DNA from: WHSW01 sp963759295
GTDB lineage: Bacteria > Actinomycetota > Thermoleophilia > Solirubrobacterales > 70-9
DNA: 64,000 nucleotides
Reading direction: 5' to 3'
Assembly: GCA_963759295.1 (NCBI GenBank)
Contig: CAVWYT010000007.1
Span: 62,001-126,000, forward strand
The position numbers and the translations under genes are program-made. Shown piece after piece: positions 38,932 to 46,684 of this stretch; position 1 is the first letter of the stretch; each line of letters begins with the position of its first letter. The notes below the pieces were generated by a model. That model was given only the letters and a program-made list of their open reading frames with translations, did not search any database and was not told where the DNA came from.

Positions 38932-38976
38932 ATGCGAACACAGATGCTGAACAACGCGATAGGAGGTGGACGATGA
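38932..38976 (+). CDS. 14-codon ORF between panC and panB, possible panD remnant or leader peptide
   Basis: ATG 38932 is preceded by GGGAGGAA (38921-38928), a strong ribosome-binding site. The peptide is MRTQMLNNAIGGGR and its TGA overlaps the ATG of panB (ATGA). The panB ribosome-binding site lies inside it. PanD proteins of actinobacteria start M-L-R-T-M-L-K-S-K-I-H-R, so the first nine residues look like a cut-off panD. Either a deletion left the first codons as a coupling device, or this is a chance leader ORF. Confidence 0.45.
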   Translation: MRTQMLNNAIGGGR

Positions 38977-39914
38977 GCTCGCATCCTTCGAAGCAGCACC
39001 AGGCGGCCGGCGGCCGCGCGCCCGTCACCGTGCCCCGGCTCGCCGAGATGAAGCTCAACTCCGAGCCGATCGTGATGGTGACGGCCTACGACTACCCGTC
39101 CGCGGAGATCGCCGAGGCCGCCGGCGTCGACCTCGTGCTGGTCGGCGACACGGCAGCGATGACGATGCTCGGCCACTCCTCGACCACGCCCGTGAGCCTC
39201 GACGAGATGCTCGTCCTGGCCAAGGCTGTGCGCCGCGGGCTGCGGACGCCGCTGCTCGTCGGCGATCTGCCGTTCGGCTCCTACGAGCGCTCAAACGAGC
39301 ACGCGATCGAGAGCGCGATGCGCTACGTCAAGGAGGCGGGCTGCGACGTCGTCAAGCTCGAACGCGGCGGCGTCTCGGTCGAGCGCGCGCGGGCGATCGT
39401 CCGCGCCGGGATCCCGGTGATGGGCCACGTCGGCCTCACGCCGCAGACGGCCACCGCTCTCGGCGGCTTCAAGGCCCAGGGCAGGACCGCCAAGCAGGCC
39501 TCCAAGATCGCCGCCGAGGCGTTCGCCCTCGAGGCTGCGGGCTGCTTCGCGATCGTCTTCGAGGCGATCCCGGCGCAGATCGGCGAGGTCCTGGTGCCGA
39601 AGCTCGGGGTGCCCGTGATCGGGATCGGCGCCGGCGTCGCCACCGATGGCCAGGTGCTCGTCTGGCACGACCTGCTCGGCATCTACGGCGGCCACACGCC
39701 CAAGTTCGTGAAGCGCTACGCGAACCTGCGCGAGGCGATGACCACGGCGGTCGGCGAGTACGCGAGCGAGGTCAGGGCGCGGGCGTTTCCCGCCGCTGAG
39801 CACACCTACTCGATCGACGCCGAAGAGCTCGCGGCATTCCGCAGCTACCTCGAGCGCGCCGGTCACACGGCCGCCGACACGTTCGGGGGCGACTGGTCGG
39901 CGACCGAGATCTGA
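38973..39914 (+). CDS. panB: 3-methyl-2-oxobutanoate hydroxymethyltransferase
   Basis: A 313-residue PanB that makes ketopantoate from 2-oxoisovalerate and methylene-THF. Motifs: MVTAYDYPSAEIAEAAGVDLVLVGDTAAMTMLGHSSTTPVSLDEML, LPFGSY, VKLERG, PVMGHVGLTPQ, FKAQG and VIGIGAGVATDGQVLVWHDLLG. The C-terminus extends about 30 residues beyond the core. AGGAGGTGG at 38962-38970 is an excellent ribosome-binding site. Last gene of the pantothenate unit. Confidence 0.96.
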   Translation: MSSHPSKQHQAAGGRAPVTVPRLAEMKLNSEPIVMVTAYDYPSAEIAEAAGVDLVLVGDTAAMTMLGHSSTTPVSLDEMLVLAKAVRRGLRTPLLVGDLPFGSYERSNEHAIESAMRYVKEAGCDVVKLERGGVSVERARAIVRAGIPVMGHVGLTPQTATALGGFKAQGRTAKQASKIAAEAFALEAAGCFAIVFEAIPAQIGEVLVPKLGVPVIGIGAGVATDGQVLVWHDLLGIYGGHTPKFVKRYANLREAMTTAVGEYASEVRARAFPAAEHTYSIDAEELAAFRSYLERAGHTAADTFGGDWSATEI

Positions 39915-39968
39915 AAGAAGGCCGGCGAATCGCACGCGCGCCGGGCGGGAAGCTCGCGTCGTACTACG

Positions 39969-40394
39969 GTGCCGGGGGTGACCGTCCACACAAGCGAGAT
40001 CCGGATCTCGACCGCCGGCGACACGGACGTCATCGACATCACCGGGGAGGTTGCCCGCGCGGTGGCGACCAGCGGCGTCACCCAGGGACAGGCGAGCGCC
40101 TTCGTCCGCGGCTCCACCGCCGCGATCACGACGATGGAGTTCGAGCCCGGCGGCGTCCACGACCTTCGAGCGGCATTCGAACGTCTGATTCCGATCGGCG
40201 GCGAGTACGAGCACAACCGCCTCAACCACGACACCAACTCCCACGCGCATCAGCGTGCTTCGATCGTCGGCTCCTCCGAGCTCGTGCCGATCATCGATGG
40301 CCGGCTCGCGCTCGGGACCTGGCAGCAGCTCGTTCTGCTCGACTTCGACGACCGCTCTCGCGAGCGGACGATCGTCATCCAGGTGATCGGCTGA
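39969..40394 (+). CDS. YjbQ/UPF0047 family protein
   Basis: A 141-residue protein of the YjbQ family: VIDITGEVARAVATSGVTQGQASAFVRGSTAAITTMEFEPG, then NHDTNSHAHQRASIVGSSELVPIIDGRLALGTWQQLVLLDFDDRSRERTIVIQVIG, with the conserved His-x-His and GTWQ motifs. Some members have weak thiamin-phosphate synthase activity; the physiological role is unknown. GTG 39969 or GTG 39978 can start it; neither has a clear ribosome-binding site. The 3' end overlaps the convergent DUF1028 gene by 20 bases. Confidence 0.88.
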   Translation: MPGVTVHTSEIRISTAGDTDVIDITGEVARAVATSGVTQGQASAFVRGSTAAITTMEFEPGGVHDLRAAFERLIPIGGEYEHNRLNHDTNSHAHQRASIVGSSELVPIIDGRLALGTWQQLVLLDFDDRSRERTIVIQVIG

Positions 40395-41286
40395 CGCCGA
40401 GCGCGTCGCGGACCACGTCGGCCCCGGGGGCGATCTCGGGATCGAGGCGGGCGAGCAGCGCCCGCCAGCCGTCGTGGGCGGCGAGCGCGGTCGCCACCCG
40501 TTCCGCCCCCGCCGCGACATCGCCGGAGGCCGCGATCCCGAGGCCGGCCCAGAAGCTCAGCTCGACATTGGCGGGGGCCGCATCGGCCGCGCGGCGATAC
40601 AGCTTCGCCGCCAGCTCGTGGTGGCCCTCGCCGGCGAGCGTGTCGGCTCGATCGGCGAGCGCGTAAGCGTCGTGCAAATCCAGCAGTCGCCGCAGCTCGC
40701 CGAGCGGGTCGACGTGGTCCTCGACCCGCAGCTCGACGTTTGCCCGCCAGGGCTCGCCGGCGCCGGCGACCACGAGCAGCGCCGCCGACTGGCGGCCGCG
40801 AACGTCTCCCCCGGCCTCCTCGCCCGCCTCGAGCGCGGACATCAGCCGCCGCGCGAGGGGTCCGGACGTCGACTCGAACACCCTCGCCATCGCCGGCCAG
40901 ACCTCGGGCGTCGCCATCATGTTGGCCTGCGCGCTGTACCCGTCGCCGTTGCTCTCGCCCGCATGCGCGATGCAGCCGTCGCCGGTGTGGGCGGCGATCG
41001 CTCCGCTCCCGTCGACCACGGCGACCTGCCGAAAGCGAGCCGACTGATCGGACTCGAGCTCGACCGCGAGCGCCGCGCCGGGAGGCTCGCCCGCCGCCAG
41101 CCGGTCGAGCAGCCGCGGCCCGTAGGCGGGCTCCACGATCGCCTGGGTCGCCACCGCCCCGACGCCCGCCCGCGCCCAGGTGACCAGCGAGCCGACCGCG
41201 AACCAGTGCGACTGGACCGCCACCCCGAGCTCGCCGTTCTCTCGATCGCGAGCGACGATCGAGTAGGTCCCGCGTCGCACGCTCAT
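40375..41286 (-). CDS. DUF1028 family Ntn-hydrolase-like protein
   Basis: A 303-residue protein with the DUF1028 domain at about 1-210: GTYSIVARDRENGELGVAVQSHWFAVGSLVTWARAGVGAVATQA, GDGCIAHAGESNGDGYSAQANMMATPEVWPAM and GGDVRGRQSAALLVV. The fold is predicted Ntn-hydrolase-like. A C-terminal TPR-like segment (ELAAKLYRRAADAAPANVELSFWAGLGIAASGDVAAG) is a recurrent addition in this family. Role unknown. ATG 41286 overlaps the preceding lipoprotein stop (ATGA). Confidence 0.87.
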   Translation of the reverse strand: MSVRRGTYSIVARDRENGELGVAVQSHWFAVGSLVTWARAGVGAVATQAIVEPAYGPRLLDRLAAGEPPGAALAVELESDQSARFRQVAVVDGSGAIAAHTGDGCIAHAGESNGDGYSAQANMMATPEVWPAMARVFESTSGPLARRLMSALEAGEEAGGDVRGRQSAALLVVAGAGEPWRANVELRVEDHVDPLGELRRLLDLHDAYALADRADTLAGEGHHELAAKLYRRAADAAPANVELSFWAGLGIAASGDVAAGAERVATALAAHDGWRALLARLDPEIAPGADVVRDALGVSRSPG

Positions 41287-41831
41287 GGCCCCGCGGGGAC
41301 GTCGGCGAGCAGCGAGGAGACCCGCCAAGCGCGGGGCTCGGCCGGGTCGGCCACCAGCTCGACCTCCACCTCGACGCCGTCGTAGGGCCCCCCGGTCGGG
41401 ATCGCCGTCGCGCTCGCGGAGCCTCCCGACTCGCTGGCGTCCTCGATCTTCACCGTCGAGGCCAGGCCCGCGGGCCGCTCGGCTGCGAGGCATCCTTCAC
41501 GCGCGCCGTAAGCCTTGCGGACGAAGCCCTCGGTGAGCAGCAGGTCGCAGATCACCGGCGCGTCGGCCGAGCCGGTGAGCACGGCCTCGATCACGCCATC
41601 GATCGACGTCGGTCGCTCCGCGGTCGATTCCCGCTCGCCCTCACCGTCCCGATCGGCCGCGGGTGTCCCCTGCGCGGCCTCGGCGTCGTCGGGCGTCGTC
41701 GCCGTCGGCGAGGTCTCGGTGCTCGTCGGAGTCGGGTCCGTGCTCGACGTCGCGGTCCCGGCGTCGTCGTCGTCGCCGCAGCCGGCCAGCAGCGCGGCCA
41801 CGAGTAGCGCTGAGCAGAGCAGGGGGCGCAC
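41283..41831 (-). CDS. Putative lipoprotein of unknown function
   Basis: A 182-residue protein with a lipoprotein signal ending LLAGC at residue 18, a Thr/Ser/Pro/Asp-rich linker of about 60 residues, and a compact domain (SIDGVIEAVLTGSADAPVICDLLLTEGFVRKAYGAREGCLAA ... GVEVEVELVADPAEPRAWRVSSLLAD) with two cysteines. The domain resembles small NTF2-like or SnoaL-like extracellular domains seen in actinobacterial lipoproteins, by impression only. GTG 41831 with a TAGCCT box seven bases upstream. Confidence 0.75.
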   Translation of the reverse strand: MRPLLCSALLVAALLAGCGDDDDAGTATSSTDPTPTSTETSPTATTPDDAEAAQGTPAADRDGEGERESTAERPTSIDGVIEAVLTGSADAPVICDLLLTEGFVRKAYGAREGCLAAERPAGLASTVKIEDASESGGSASATAIPTGGPYDGVEVEVELVADPAEPRAWRVSSLLADVPAGP

Positions 41832-41838
41832 GGCGCCC

Positions 41839-41844
41839 AGGCTA
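41839..41844 (-). promoter_or_regulatory. Putative -10 box (TAGCCT), leaderless
   Basis: TAGCCT on the minus strand is seven bases before GTG 41831. It overlaps the stop codon of the acyltransferase gene (41842-41844). Confidence 0.35.
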
Positions 41845-42441
41845 CCCGTCGTCCTCTGGCTTGAACTCGATCGCGCGGATCACCTTGGCGGGCGCGCCGG
41901 CGGCGATCGTTGCCGCCGGGACGTCCTCGGTAACCACGGAGTTGGCGCCGATCACCGCCCGGTCGCCGATCTCGACTCCGCCGGTGACCACGCAGTTGAC
42001 CCCGAACCAGACGTTGGAGCCGATCCGGACCGGTCCGCGCGGCTGGAATCCCTGCCAGGTGATCGGCAGGTTCGGGTCGTCGTAGCGGTGGTCGGCGTCG
42101 CCGACGAAACAGCCGTTCGCGAACATCACGTAGTCGCCGACCTCGATCCGTTCGCTCGCGGCGAGCATCGTGCCGCGGTTCAAGAAGCAACCCTCGCCGA
42201 TCCGGATCACGGCCTCCGGCCCGAGCGTCAGCCAGCAGCCGGGCTCGAGCAGCGTCTGCGGGCCAATCTCCAGCCGGCCGGAGTCGAGCGCCTCGAGCAC
42301 CTCCCCCTCAACCGGAAAGCGGATGAAGAACCGGCCGCGAGCCGCGTGGCGATCGATGCGCCAGCGGCGGCGCAGCCGGCGGTTGCGCTCGTACCAGCGC
42401 CGCTTCACCCACCAGGTTCTCCACTTCGACAGCTCGCCCAT
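41842..42441 (-). CDS. Hexapeptide-repeat acyltransferase
   Basis: A 199-residue left-handed beta-helix acetyltransferase: basic N-terminal helix (WVKRRWYERNRRLRRRWR) and isoleucine-patch repeats (AVIRIGEGCFLNRGTMLAASERIEVGDYVMFANGCFVGDADH, PVRIGSNVWFGVNCVVTGGVEIGDRAVIGANSVVTEDVPAATIAAGAPAKVIR). This is the maltose/galactoside/WbbJ acetyltransferase pattern. Acceptor unknown, perhaps a surface glycan. ATG 42441 is chosen for AAGGTG eight bases upstream; GTG 42471 gives ten more residues. Confidence 0.87.
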   Translation of the reverse strand: MGELSKWRTWWVKRRWYERNRRLRRRWRIDRHAARGRFFIRFPVEGEVLEALDSGRLEIGPQTLLEPGCWLTLGPEAVIRIGEGCFLNRGTMLAASERIEVGDYVMFANGCFVGDADHRYDDPNLPITWQGFQPRGPVRIGSNVWFGVNCVVTGGVEIGDRAVIGANSVVTEDVPAATIAAGAPAKVIRAIEFKPEDDG

Positions 42442-42531
42442 CGACCACGGCACCTTCTCAGACGGGATCACTCGGCGATCGGCTCGGCTCGGATAGGGTC
42501 GCGTCGCAATCGATCGACTGGGGTGATCGCG

Positions 42532-43029
42532 ATGCGGATGTTCGAGCTCAGCGAGGCAGATGTCGCCAAGTACACGACCGAGTGGCGCGAGATGTGCCAG
42601 GAGAAAGTCGAGGAGCCGGTGATCGCGATGGGCCCGTTTCGCCGCGGCGGCGCAACGTCCAACATGGCGATTTCAAAGAGCCGGATCGGCGCCGTCTTCT
42701 ACGCCGCCAACGCGCTGCGCAACAAGAAGAAGGCCGGCGGGTTGCCGCAACGCGTCTTCCTCGTCGTCACGCCGAGCAAGCTGCACGCATTCAAGTGGGA
42801 CATCCGCGGGCGCGGCTACAAGCTCAAGGACGAGGCCGCCGTGTGGGAGCGGGCCGGTCTCCGGGTGAGCACCGAGAGGAAGCTCGGGCTGACGATGCTG
42901 ACGATCGAGTCCCCGAACGAGGGCGAGACCGCCACCCTGGCGCCGGGCGGGATCGAGGACGATCCGTGGAGCCAGGAGGTGATCCGCGTGCTCGAGCAGG
43001 GCATCACCCAGGCTCCGGCGCCGGCATGA
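42532..43029 (+). CDS. Conserved protein of unknown function, first of a three-gene unit
   Basis: A 165-residue soluble protein: AKYTTEWREMCQEKVEEPVIAMGPFRRGGATSNMAISKSRIGAVFYAANALRNKKKAGGLPQRVFLVVTPSKLHAFKWDIRGRGYKLKDEAAVWERAGLRVS. The central part resembles a PH-like or SHOCT-less bacterial PH fold because it reports on presenting values (VFLVVTPSKLHAF), as also seen in the third gene of the set. I do not recognise the family. ATG 42532 follows GGGGTG. A TAGGGT at 42493-42498 may be its -10. Confidence 0.7.
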   Translation: MRMFELSEADVAKYTTEWREMCQEKVEEPVIAMGPFRRGGATSNMAISKSRIGAVFYAANALRNKKKAGGLPQRVFLVVTPSKLHAFKWDIRGRGYKLKDEAAVWERAGLRVSTERKLGLTMLTIESPNEGETATLAPGGIEDDPWSQEVIRVLEQGITQAPAPA

Positions 43030-43145
43030 CGATCCATCGCCGGCGCGGCGGGACCTACTGGTACTACTGGGTGGTGATCGTCGGCGGGATCGCGCTCGTG
43101 ATCGCGGCGCTGGCCACCGATGGGTTCGGCACCGGGGCGGTCTGA
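43026..43145 (+). CDS. 39-residue single-pass membrane peptide
   Basis: MTIHRRRGGTYWYYWVVIVG begins a 39-residue product with a basic start, an aromatic boundary (YWYYW) and one hydrophobic segment (VVIVGGIALVIAALA). ATG 43026 overlaps the previous stop (ATGA) and its stop overlaps the next ATG (TGATG), so it is firmly embedded in a three-gene unit. It is likely a membrane anchor or partner for the flanking soluble proteins. Confidence 0.75.
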   Translation: MTIHRRRGGTYWYYWVVIVGGIALVIAALATDGFGTGAV

Positions 43146-43621
43146 TGGTCGAGCCGATCAAGCCGCTGGTCGATCGCCCGGAAGCGCTGAAACGAGCGCT
43201 CGACGAGACCGGGTGGCTCGGCGCCCCGGTGCGCGCAGCGGCGGTCGTCCGCCAGGGCCACTCCCCGTCGCTCGTTGCGACCGCGATCGGCTACGGGCTG
43301 ATCTCACTGCTCAAGCCGCGGCCGCGCAGGGACCTCCCCCGCACCCTGGTGCTCGCGGCGACGGCGGAACGCGTGGTCGCCTACCGGGCGCGCTGCGTAA
43401 CCCACGACGAGGAGGATCTCTACGTCACGATCTGGCCCGACGAGCTCGCGAGCTGGCCACGCGGGACGGTGACGGTCGAGACCGCGAAGCAGGGCATGAA
43501 CGAGAACGCGACGCTGCGAATCGCGGGTCAGGCCGCGATCCCGGTCGGAGAGAGCGCCGAGGGCACGCTGGCCGCGCTCTCGGGCGAGCTCGGCTCGAGC
43601 CCCGCGGCGACCGCCCGCTGA
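43145..43621 (+). CDS. Conserved protein of unknown function, third of the unit
   Basis: A 158-residue soluble protein: GHSPSLVATAIGYGLISLLKPRPRRDLPRTLVLAATAERVVAYRARCVTHDEEDLYVTIWPDELASWPRGTVTVET. Like the first gene of the unit it contains a strand pair of the type LVLAATAERVVAYR, suggesting that both share a PH-like barrel fold. The three genes probably act together at the membrane. Function unknown. Confidence 0.72.
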   Translation: MVEPIKPLVDRPEALKRALDETGWLGAPVRAAAVVRQGHSPSLVATAIGYGLISLLKPRPRRDLPRTLVLAATAERVVAYRARCVTHDEEDLYVTIWPDELASWPRGTVTVETAKQGMNENATLRIAGQAAIPVGESAEGTLAALSGELGSSPAATAR

Positions 43622-43636
43622 CGCGCCCGGGGCGGC

Positions 43637-46633
43637 TCAGGCGGCGACGGGCTCGCGCTGGCGCTTCGTGCGCCGCGGCTTCGGCGCCGGCTCCTCGGCC
43701 GTCACCAGGTCGCGCAGGAAGCGGCCGGTGTAGGAGGTCGGTGAGCCGGCCACCTGCTCGGGGGTGCCCGCAGCGATGATCTCGCCCCCGGCCTCGCCAC
43801 CCTCGGGGCCGAGGTCGATCAGCTGGTCGGCGGACTTGATCACGTCGAGGTTGTGCTCGATCACGACCACCGTGTTGCCCTGCTCGACCAGCCGGTCGAG
43901 CACCTCGAGCAGGCGCTCGACGTCGGCGAAGTGCAGCCCGGTGGTCGGCTCGTCGAGGATGTAGAGGGTGTTGCCGGTGGCCACCTTGGAGAGCTCGGTG
44001 GCGAGCTTCACCCGCTGCGCCTCGCCGCCGGAGAGCTGGGTGGCGGGCTGGCCGAGCCGGATGTAGTCGAGGCCGACGTCGTGCAGGGTGCGCAGCCGTC
44101 GAGCGATCTTCGGCACCGGGTCGAAGAACTCGACCGCCTCGCCGACCGACATCTCGAGCACGTCGGCGATCGACTTGCCCTTGTAGCGGACCTCGAGCGT
44201 CTCGCGGTTGTACCGCCGTCCGTGGCACTGCTCGCAGGGGACGTAGACGTCGGGAAGGAAGTGCATCTCGATCTTGATCTGCCCGTCGCCCCGGCAGACT
44301 TCGCAGCGTCCACCCTTGACGTTGAAGGAGAAGCGGCCGGGCTTGTAGCCGCGCGCCCGCGACTCCCGAGTGCCCGCGAACAGCGCCCGGATGTGGTCGA
44401 AGAGCCCGGTGTAGGTCGCCGGGTTGGAGCGCGGGGTGCGCCCGATCGGCGACTGGTCGATGTTGATGATCTTGTCGACCTGCTCGATCCCCTCGATCCG
44501 GTCGTGAGCACCGGGACGCATCCGGGCCCGGTGCAGGCGGTTGGCGACCGCCCGGTAGAGGATCTCGTTGACCAGCGTCGACTTTCCGGAGCCCGAGACC
44601 CCGGTGACCGCGCAGAGGACGCCGAGCGGAAAGCCGGCGTCGGCGCCCTTGAGGTTGTGCTGACGGGCACCGCGGACGACGAGCTCGCCGCGCGGCGTAC
44701 GGCGGTGCTCGGGAACGCCGACCCCGCGCTCGCCGGCGAGGAACTGGCCGGTCAGTGACCCGGGCTGGCGGACGATCTCCTCCGGCGTCCCCTCGGCGAC
44801 CACCTCGCCGCCGTGCTCGCCGGCGCCCGGGCCGAGGTCGATGACGTGGTCGGCAGACCTGATCGTCCCCTCGTCATGCTCGACCACGATCACCGTGTTG
44901 CCGAGGTCGCGCAAACGCTCGAGCGTCCCGATCAGCTTCTCGTTGTCGCGCTGGTGGAGGCCGATCGAGGGCTCGTCGAGGATGTAGAGGACGCCGACCA
45001 GGCTCGAGCCGATCTGGGTCGCGAGCCGGATCCGCTGCGCCTCACCTCCCGAGAGCGTCGTTGCGCTGCGCTCCAGCGACAGGTAGCCGATCCCGACCGA
45101 GTCCAGGAACCGCAGCCGCTCGGCGATCTCCCGGACCACCAGGCGGGCGATCGCGCGCTCGGTCTCCGTTAGCTCGAGCGCCTCGATCCATTCCAGCGCC
45201 CGGCGCGCGGAGAGCTGCGTGTACTCGTAGATGTTGAACCCGCCGACGGTCACCGCGAGGCTTTCCGGCCGCAGCCGTGCGCCGTGGCAGGAGTGGCACG
45301 GCTGCAGCGCCATCAGCGCCTCGACCCGCTCGCGGGTGTTCTCGGAGTCGGTGTTCTCGTAGCGGCGCTGAAGGCTGTGCAGCATGCCGTCGAAGCGCAC
45401 CGTGTAGTGGCGCCGGCGGCCGAACCGGTTGCGGTAGGAGATCGAGTGGCGCTGGTCGCCCGTGCCATCGAGCAGCAGCTCGCGGTCCGCCTCGGGCAGG
45501 TCCCGCCACGGGGTGCCGATCTCGATGTCGTTCGCCTCGGCGACCGCCTCGAGCAGCCGGCGGTGGTAGACCGACGCCGCCTTCGTCCATGGCTCGAGCG
45601 CGCCCTCGGAGATCGACAGGGTTGGATCCGGGACGATCAGCTCCGGATCGATCACCCGCTGAAAGCCGAGCCCGTGGCAGCGCGGACAGCAGCCGTGTGG
45701 GGAGTTGAATGAGAAGATTCGCGGCTCGAGCTCGGGCATCGAGGTGCCGCAGTTGAGGCACGCGAACTTCTCGCTGAACAGCAGCACCTCCCCCCGCTTT
45801 CCGGCGCTCGGTCCGCTGAGCACCCTCGCCCCTGGCCCCTCGGCCGCTCCCTCGGGAGCCCGTCCCTCCGCCGAGCGCGACTCCCTCGCACCCGAGGGCG
45901 GGGAGGCGCCGGACATCAGCTCCACCTCGACCAGCCCCTCGGCGAGCTGCGAGGCGGCCTCGATCGACTCGGCGAGCCGCTTTCGCAGGCCCTCCTTCAT
46001 CACCAGCCGGTCGATGACGATCGAGATCTCGTGCTTGAACTTCTTGTCGAGCTCGATCTCCTCGTCGAGCCGGCGCAGCTCTCCGTCGACCACCGCCCGG
46101 GCGTAGCCCTGGGCCCGCATCTCTTCGAGCAGCTTCCCGTACTCGCCCTTGCGGCCGCGGACGACCGGCGCCAGGACCATGAACCGCGTTCCCTCTTCGA
46201 GCGTCATCACGTGATCGATGATCTGCTCGACCGACTGCCCGGCGATCGGCTCGCCGCAGTTGTGGCAGTGCGGCTTACCGATCCGCGCCCACAGCAGCCG
46301 CAGGTAATCGTAGATCTCGGTCACCGTGCCGACCGTCGAGCGCGGGTTGCGCGAGGTCGTCTTCTGGTCGATCGAGATCGCCGGCGAGAGGCCCTCGATC
46401 GAATCGACGTCCGGCTTCTCCATCTGGCCGAGGAACTGGCGGGCGTAGGCGGACAGCGACTCGACGTAGCGACGCTGGCCCTCGGCGTAGATCGTGTCGA
46501 AGGCGAGGCTCGACTTGCCCGAGCCCGAGAGGCCGGTGACGACGACGAGCGCGTCGCGAGGCAGCGAGACGTCGATGCCCTTGAGGTTGTGGGCACGGGC
46601 ACCCGAGATGACGATCTGACCGGATCGGGACAC
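43637..46633 (-). CDS. uvrA: Excinuclease ABC subunit A
   Basis: The 998-residue DNA damage sensor of nucleotide excision repair. Two ABC ATPase modules are present: Walker A VTGLSGSGKSSLAFDT at about 33 and VTGVSGSGKSTLVNE in the second half, signatures TLSGGEAQRIRLATQIG and QLSGGEAQRVKLATEL, and zinc modules CLNCGTSMPELEPRIFSFNSPHGCCPRC and CEVCRGDGQIKIEMHFLPDVYVPCEQC. GTG 46633 lies eight bases after TACAAT, suggesting a leaderless transcript. About 41 residues of Gly/Ala/Arg/Ser/Glu sequence (241-281) are inserted where other UvrA proteins go directly from VEVEL to EVLLFSEKFAC. Confidence 0.97.
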   Translation of the reverse strand: MSRSGQIVISGARAHNLKGIDVSLPRDALVVVTGLSGSGKSSLAFDTIYAEGQRRYVESLSAYARQFLGQMEKPDVDSIEGLSPAISIDQKTTSRNPRSTVGTVTEIYDYLRLLWARIGKPHCHNCGEPIAGQSVEQIIDHVMTLEEGTRFMVLAPVVRGRKGEYGKLLEEMRAQGYARAVVDGELRRLDEEIELDKKFKHEISIVIDRLVMKEGLRKRLAESIEAASQLAEGLVEVELMSGASPPSGARESRSAEGRAPEGAAEGPGARVLSGPSAGKRGEVLLFSEKFACLNCGTSMPELEPRIFSFNSPHGCCPRCHGLGFQRVIDPELIVPDPTLSISEGALEPWTKAASVYHRRLLEAVAEANDIEIGTPWRDLPEADRELLLDGTGDQRHSISYRNRFGRRRHYTVRFDGMLHSLQRRYENTDSENTRERVEALMALQPCHSCHGARLRPESLAVTVGGFNIYEYTQLSARRALEWIEALELTETERAIARLVVREIAERLRFLDSVGIGYLSLERSATTLSGGEAQRIRLATQIGSSLVGVLYILDEPSIGLHQRDNEKLIGTLERLRDLGNTVIVVEHDEGTIRSADHVIDLGPGAGEHGGEVVAEGTPEEIVRQPGSLTGQFLAGERGVGVPEHRRTPRGELVVRGARQHNLKGADAGFPLGVLCAVTGVSGSGKSTLVNEILYRAVANRLHRARMRPGAHDRIEGIEQVDKIINIDQSPIGRTPRSNPATYTGLFDHIRALFAGTRESRARGYKPGRFSFNVKGGRCEVCRGDGQIKIEMHFLPDVYVPCEQCHGRRYNRETLEVRYKGKSIADVLEMSVGEAVEFFDPVPKIARRLRTLHDVGLDYIRLGQPATQLSGGEAQRVKLATELSKVATGNTLYILDEPTTGLHFADVERLLEVLDRLVEQGNTVVVIEHNLDVIKSADQLIDLGPEGGEAGGEIIAAGTPEQVAGSPTSYTGRFLRDLVTAEEPAPKPRRTKRQREPVAA
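45791..45913 (-). repeat. In-frame low-complexity insertion in uvrA
   Basis: Residues 241-281 of UvrA (SGASPPSGARESRSAEGRAP and onward to SAGKRG) interrupt a conserved junction before the first zinc module. The DNA is rich in GAGGGA and GCGAGGG words and holds the palindrome CTCCCTCGGGAG. It looks like an inserted repeat element that happens to stay open, rather than ordinary loop growth. Confidence 0.5.
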
Positions 46634-46641
46634 GGCGTCCG

Positions 46642-46647
46642 ATTGTA
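46642..46647 (-). promoter_or_regulatory. Putative -10 box of uvrA (TACAAT), leaderless
   Basis: TACAAT on the minus strand ends eight bases before GTG 46633. It is the best -10 match near any GTG start in this window. No LexA-box-like palindrome was seen around it. Confidence 0.5.
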
Positions 46648-46684
46648 CGAGGGCGAACGGCTGTTCCCCCGCGGGCCCGCCGCC

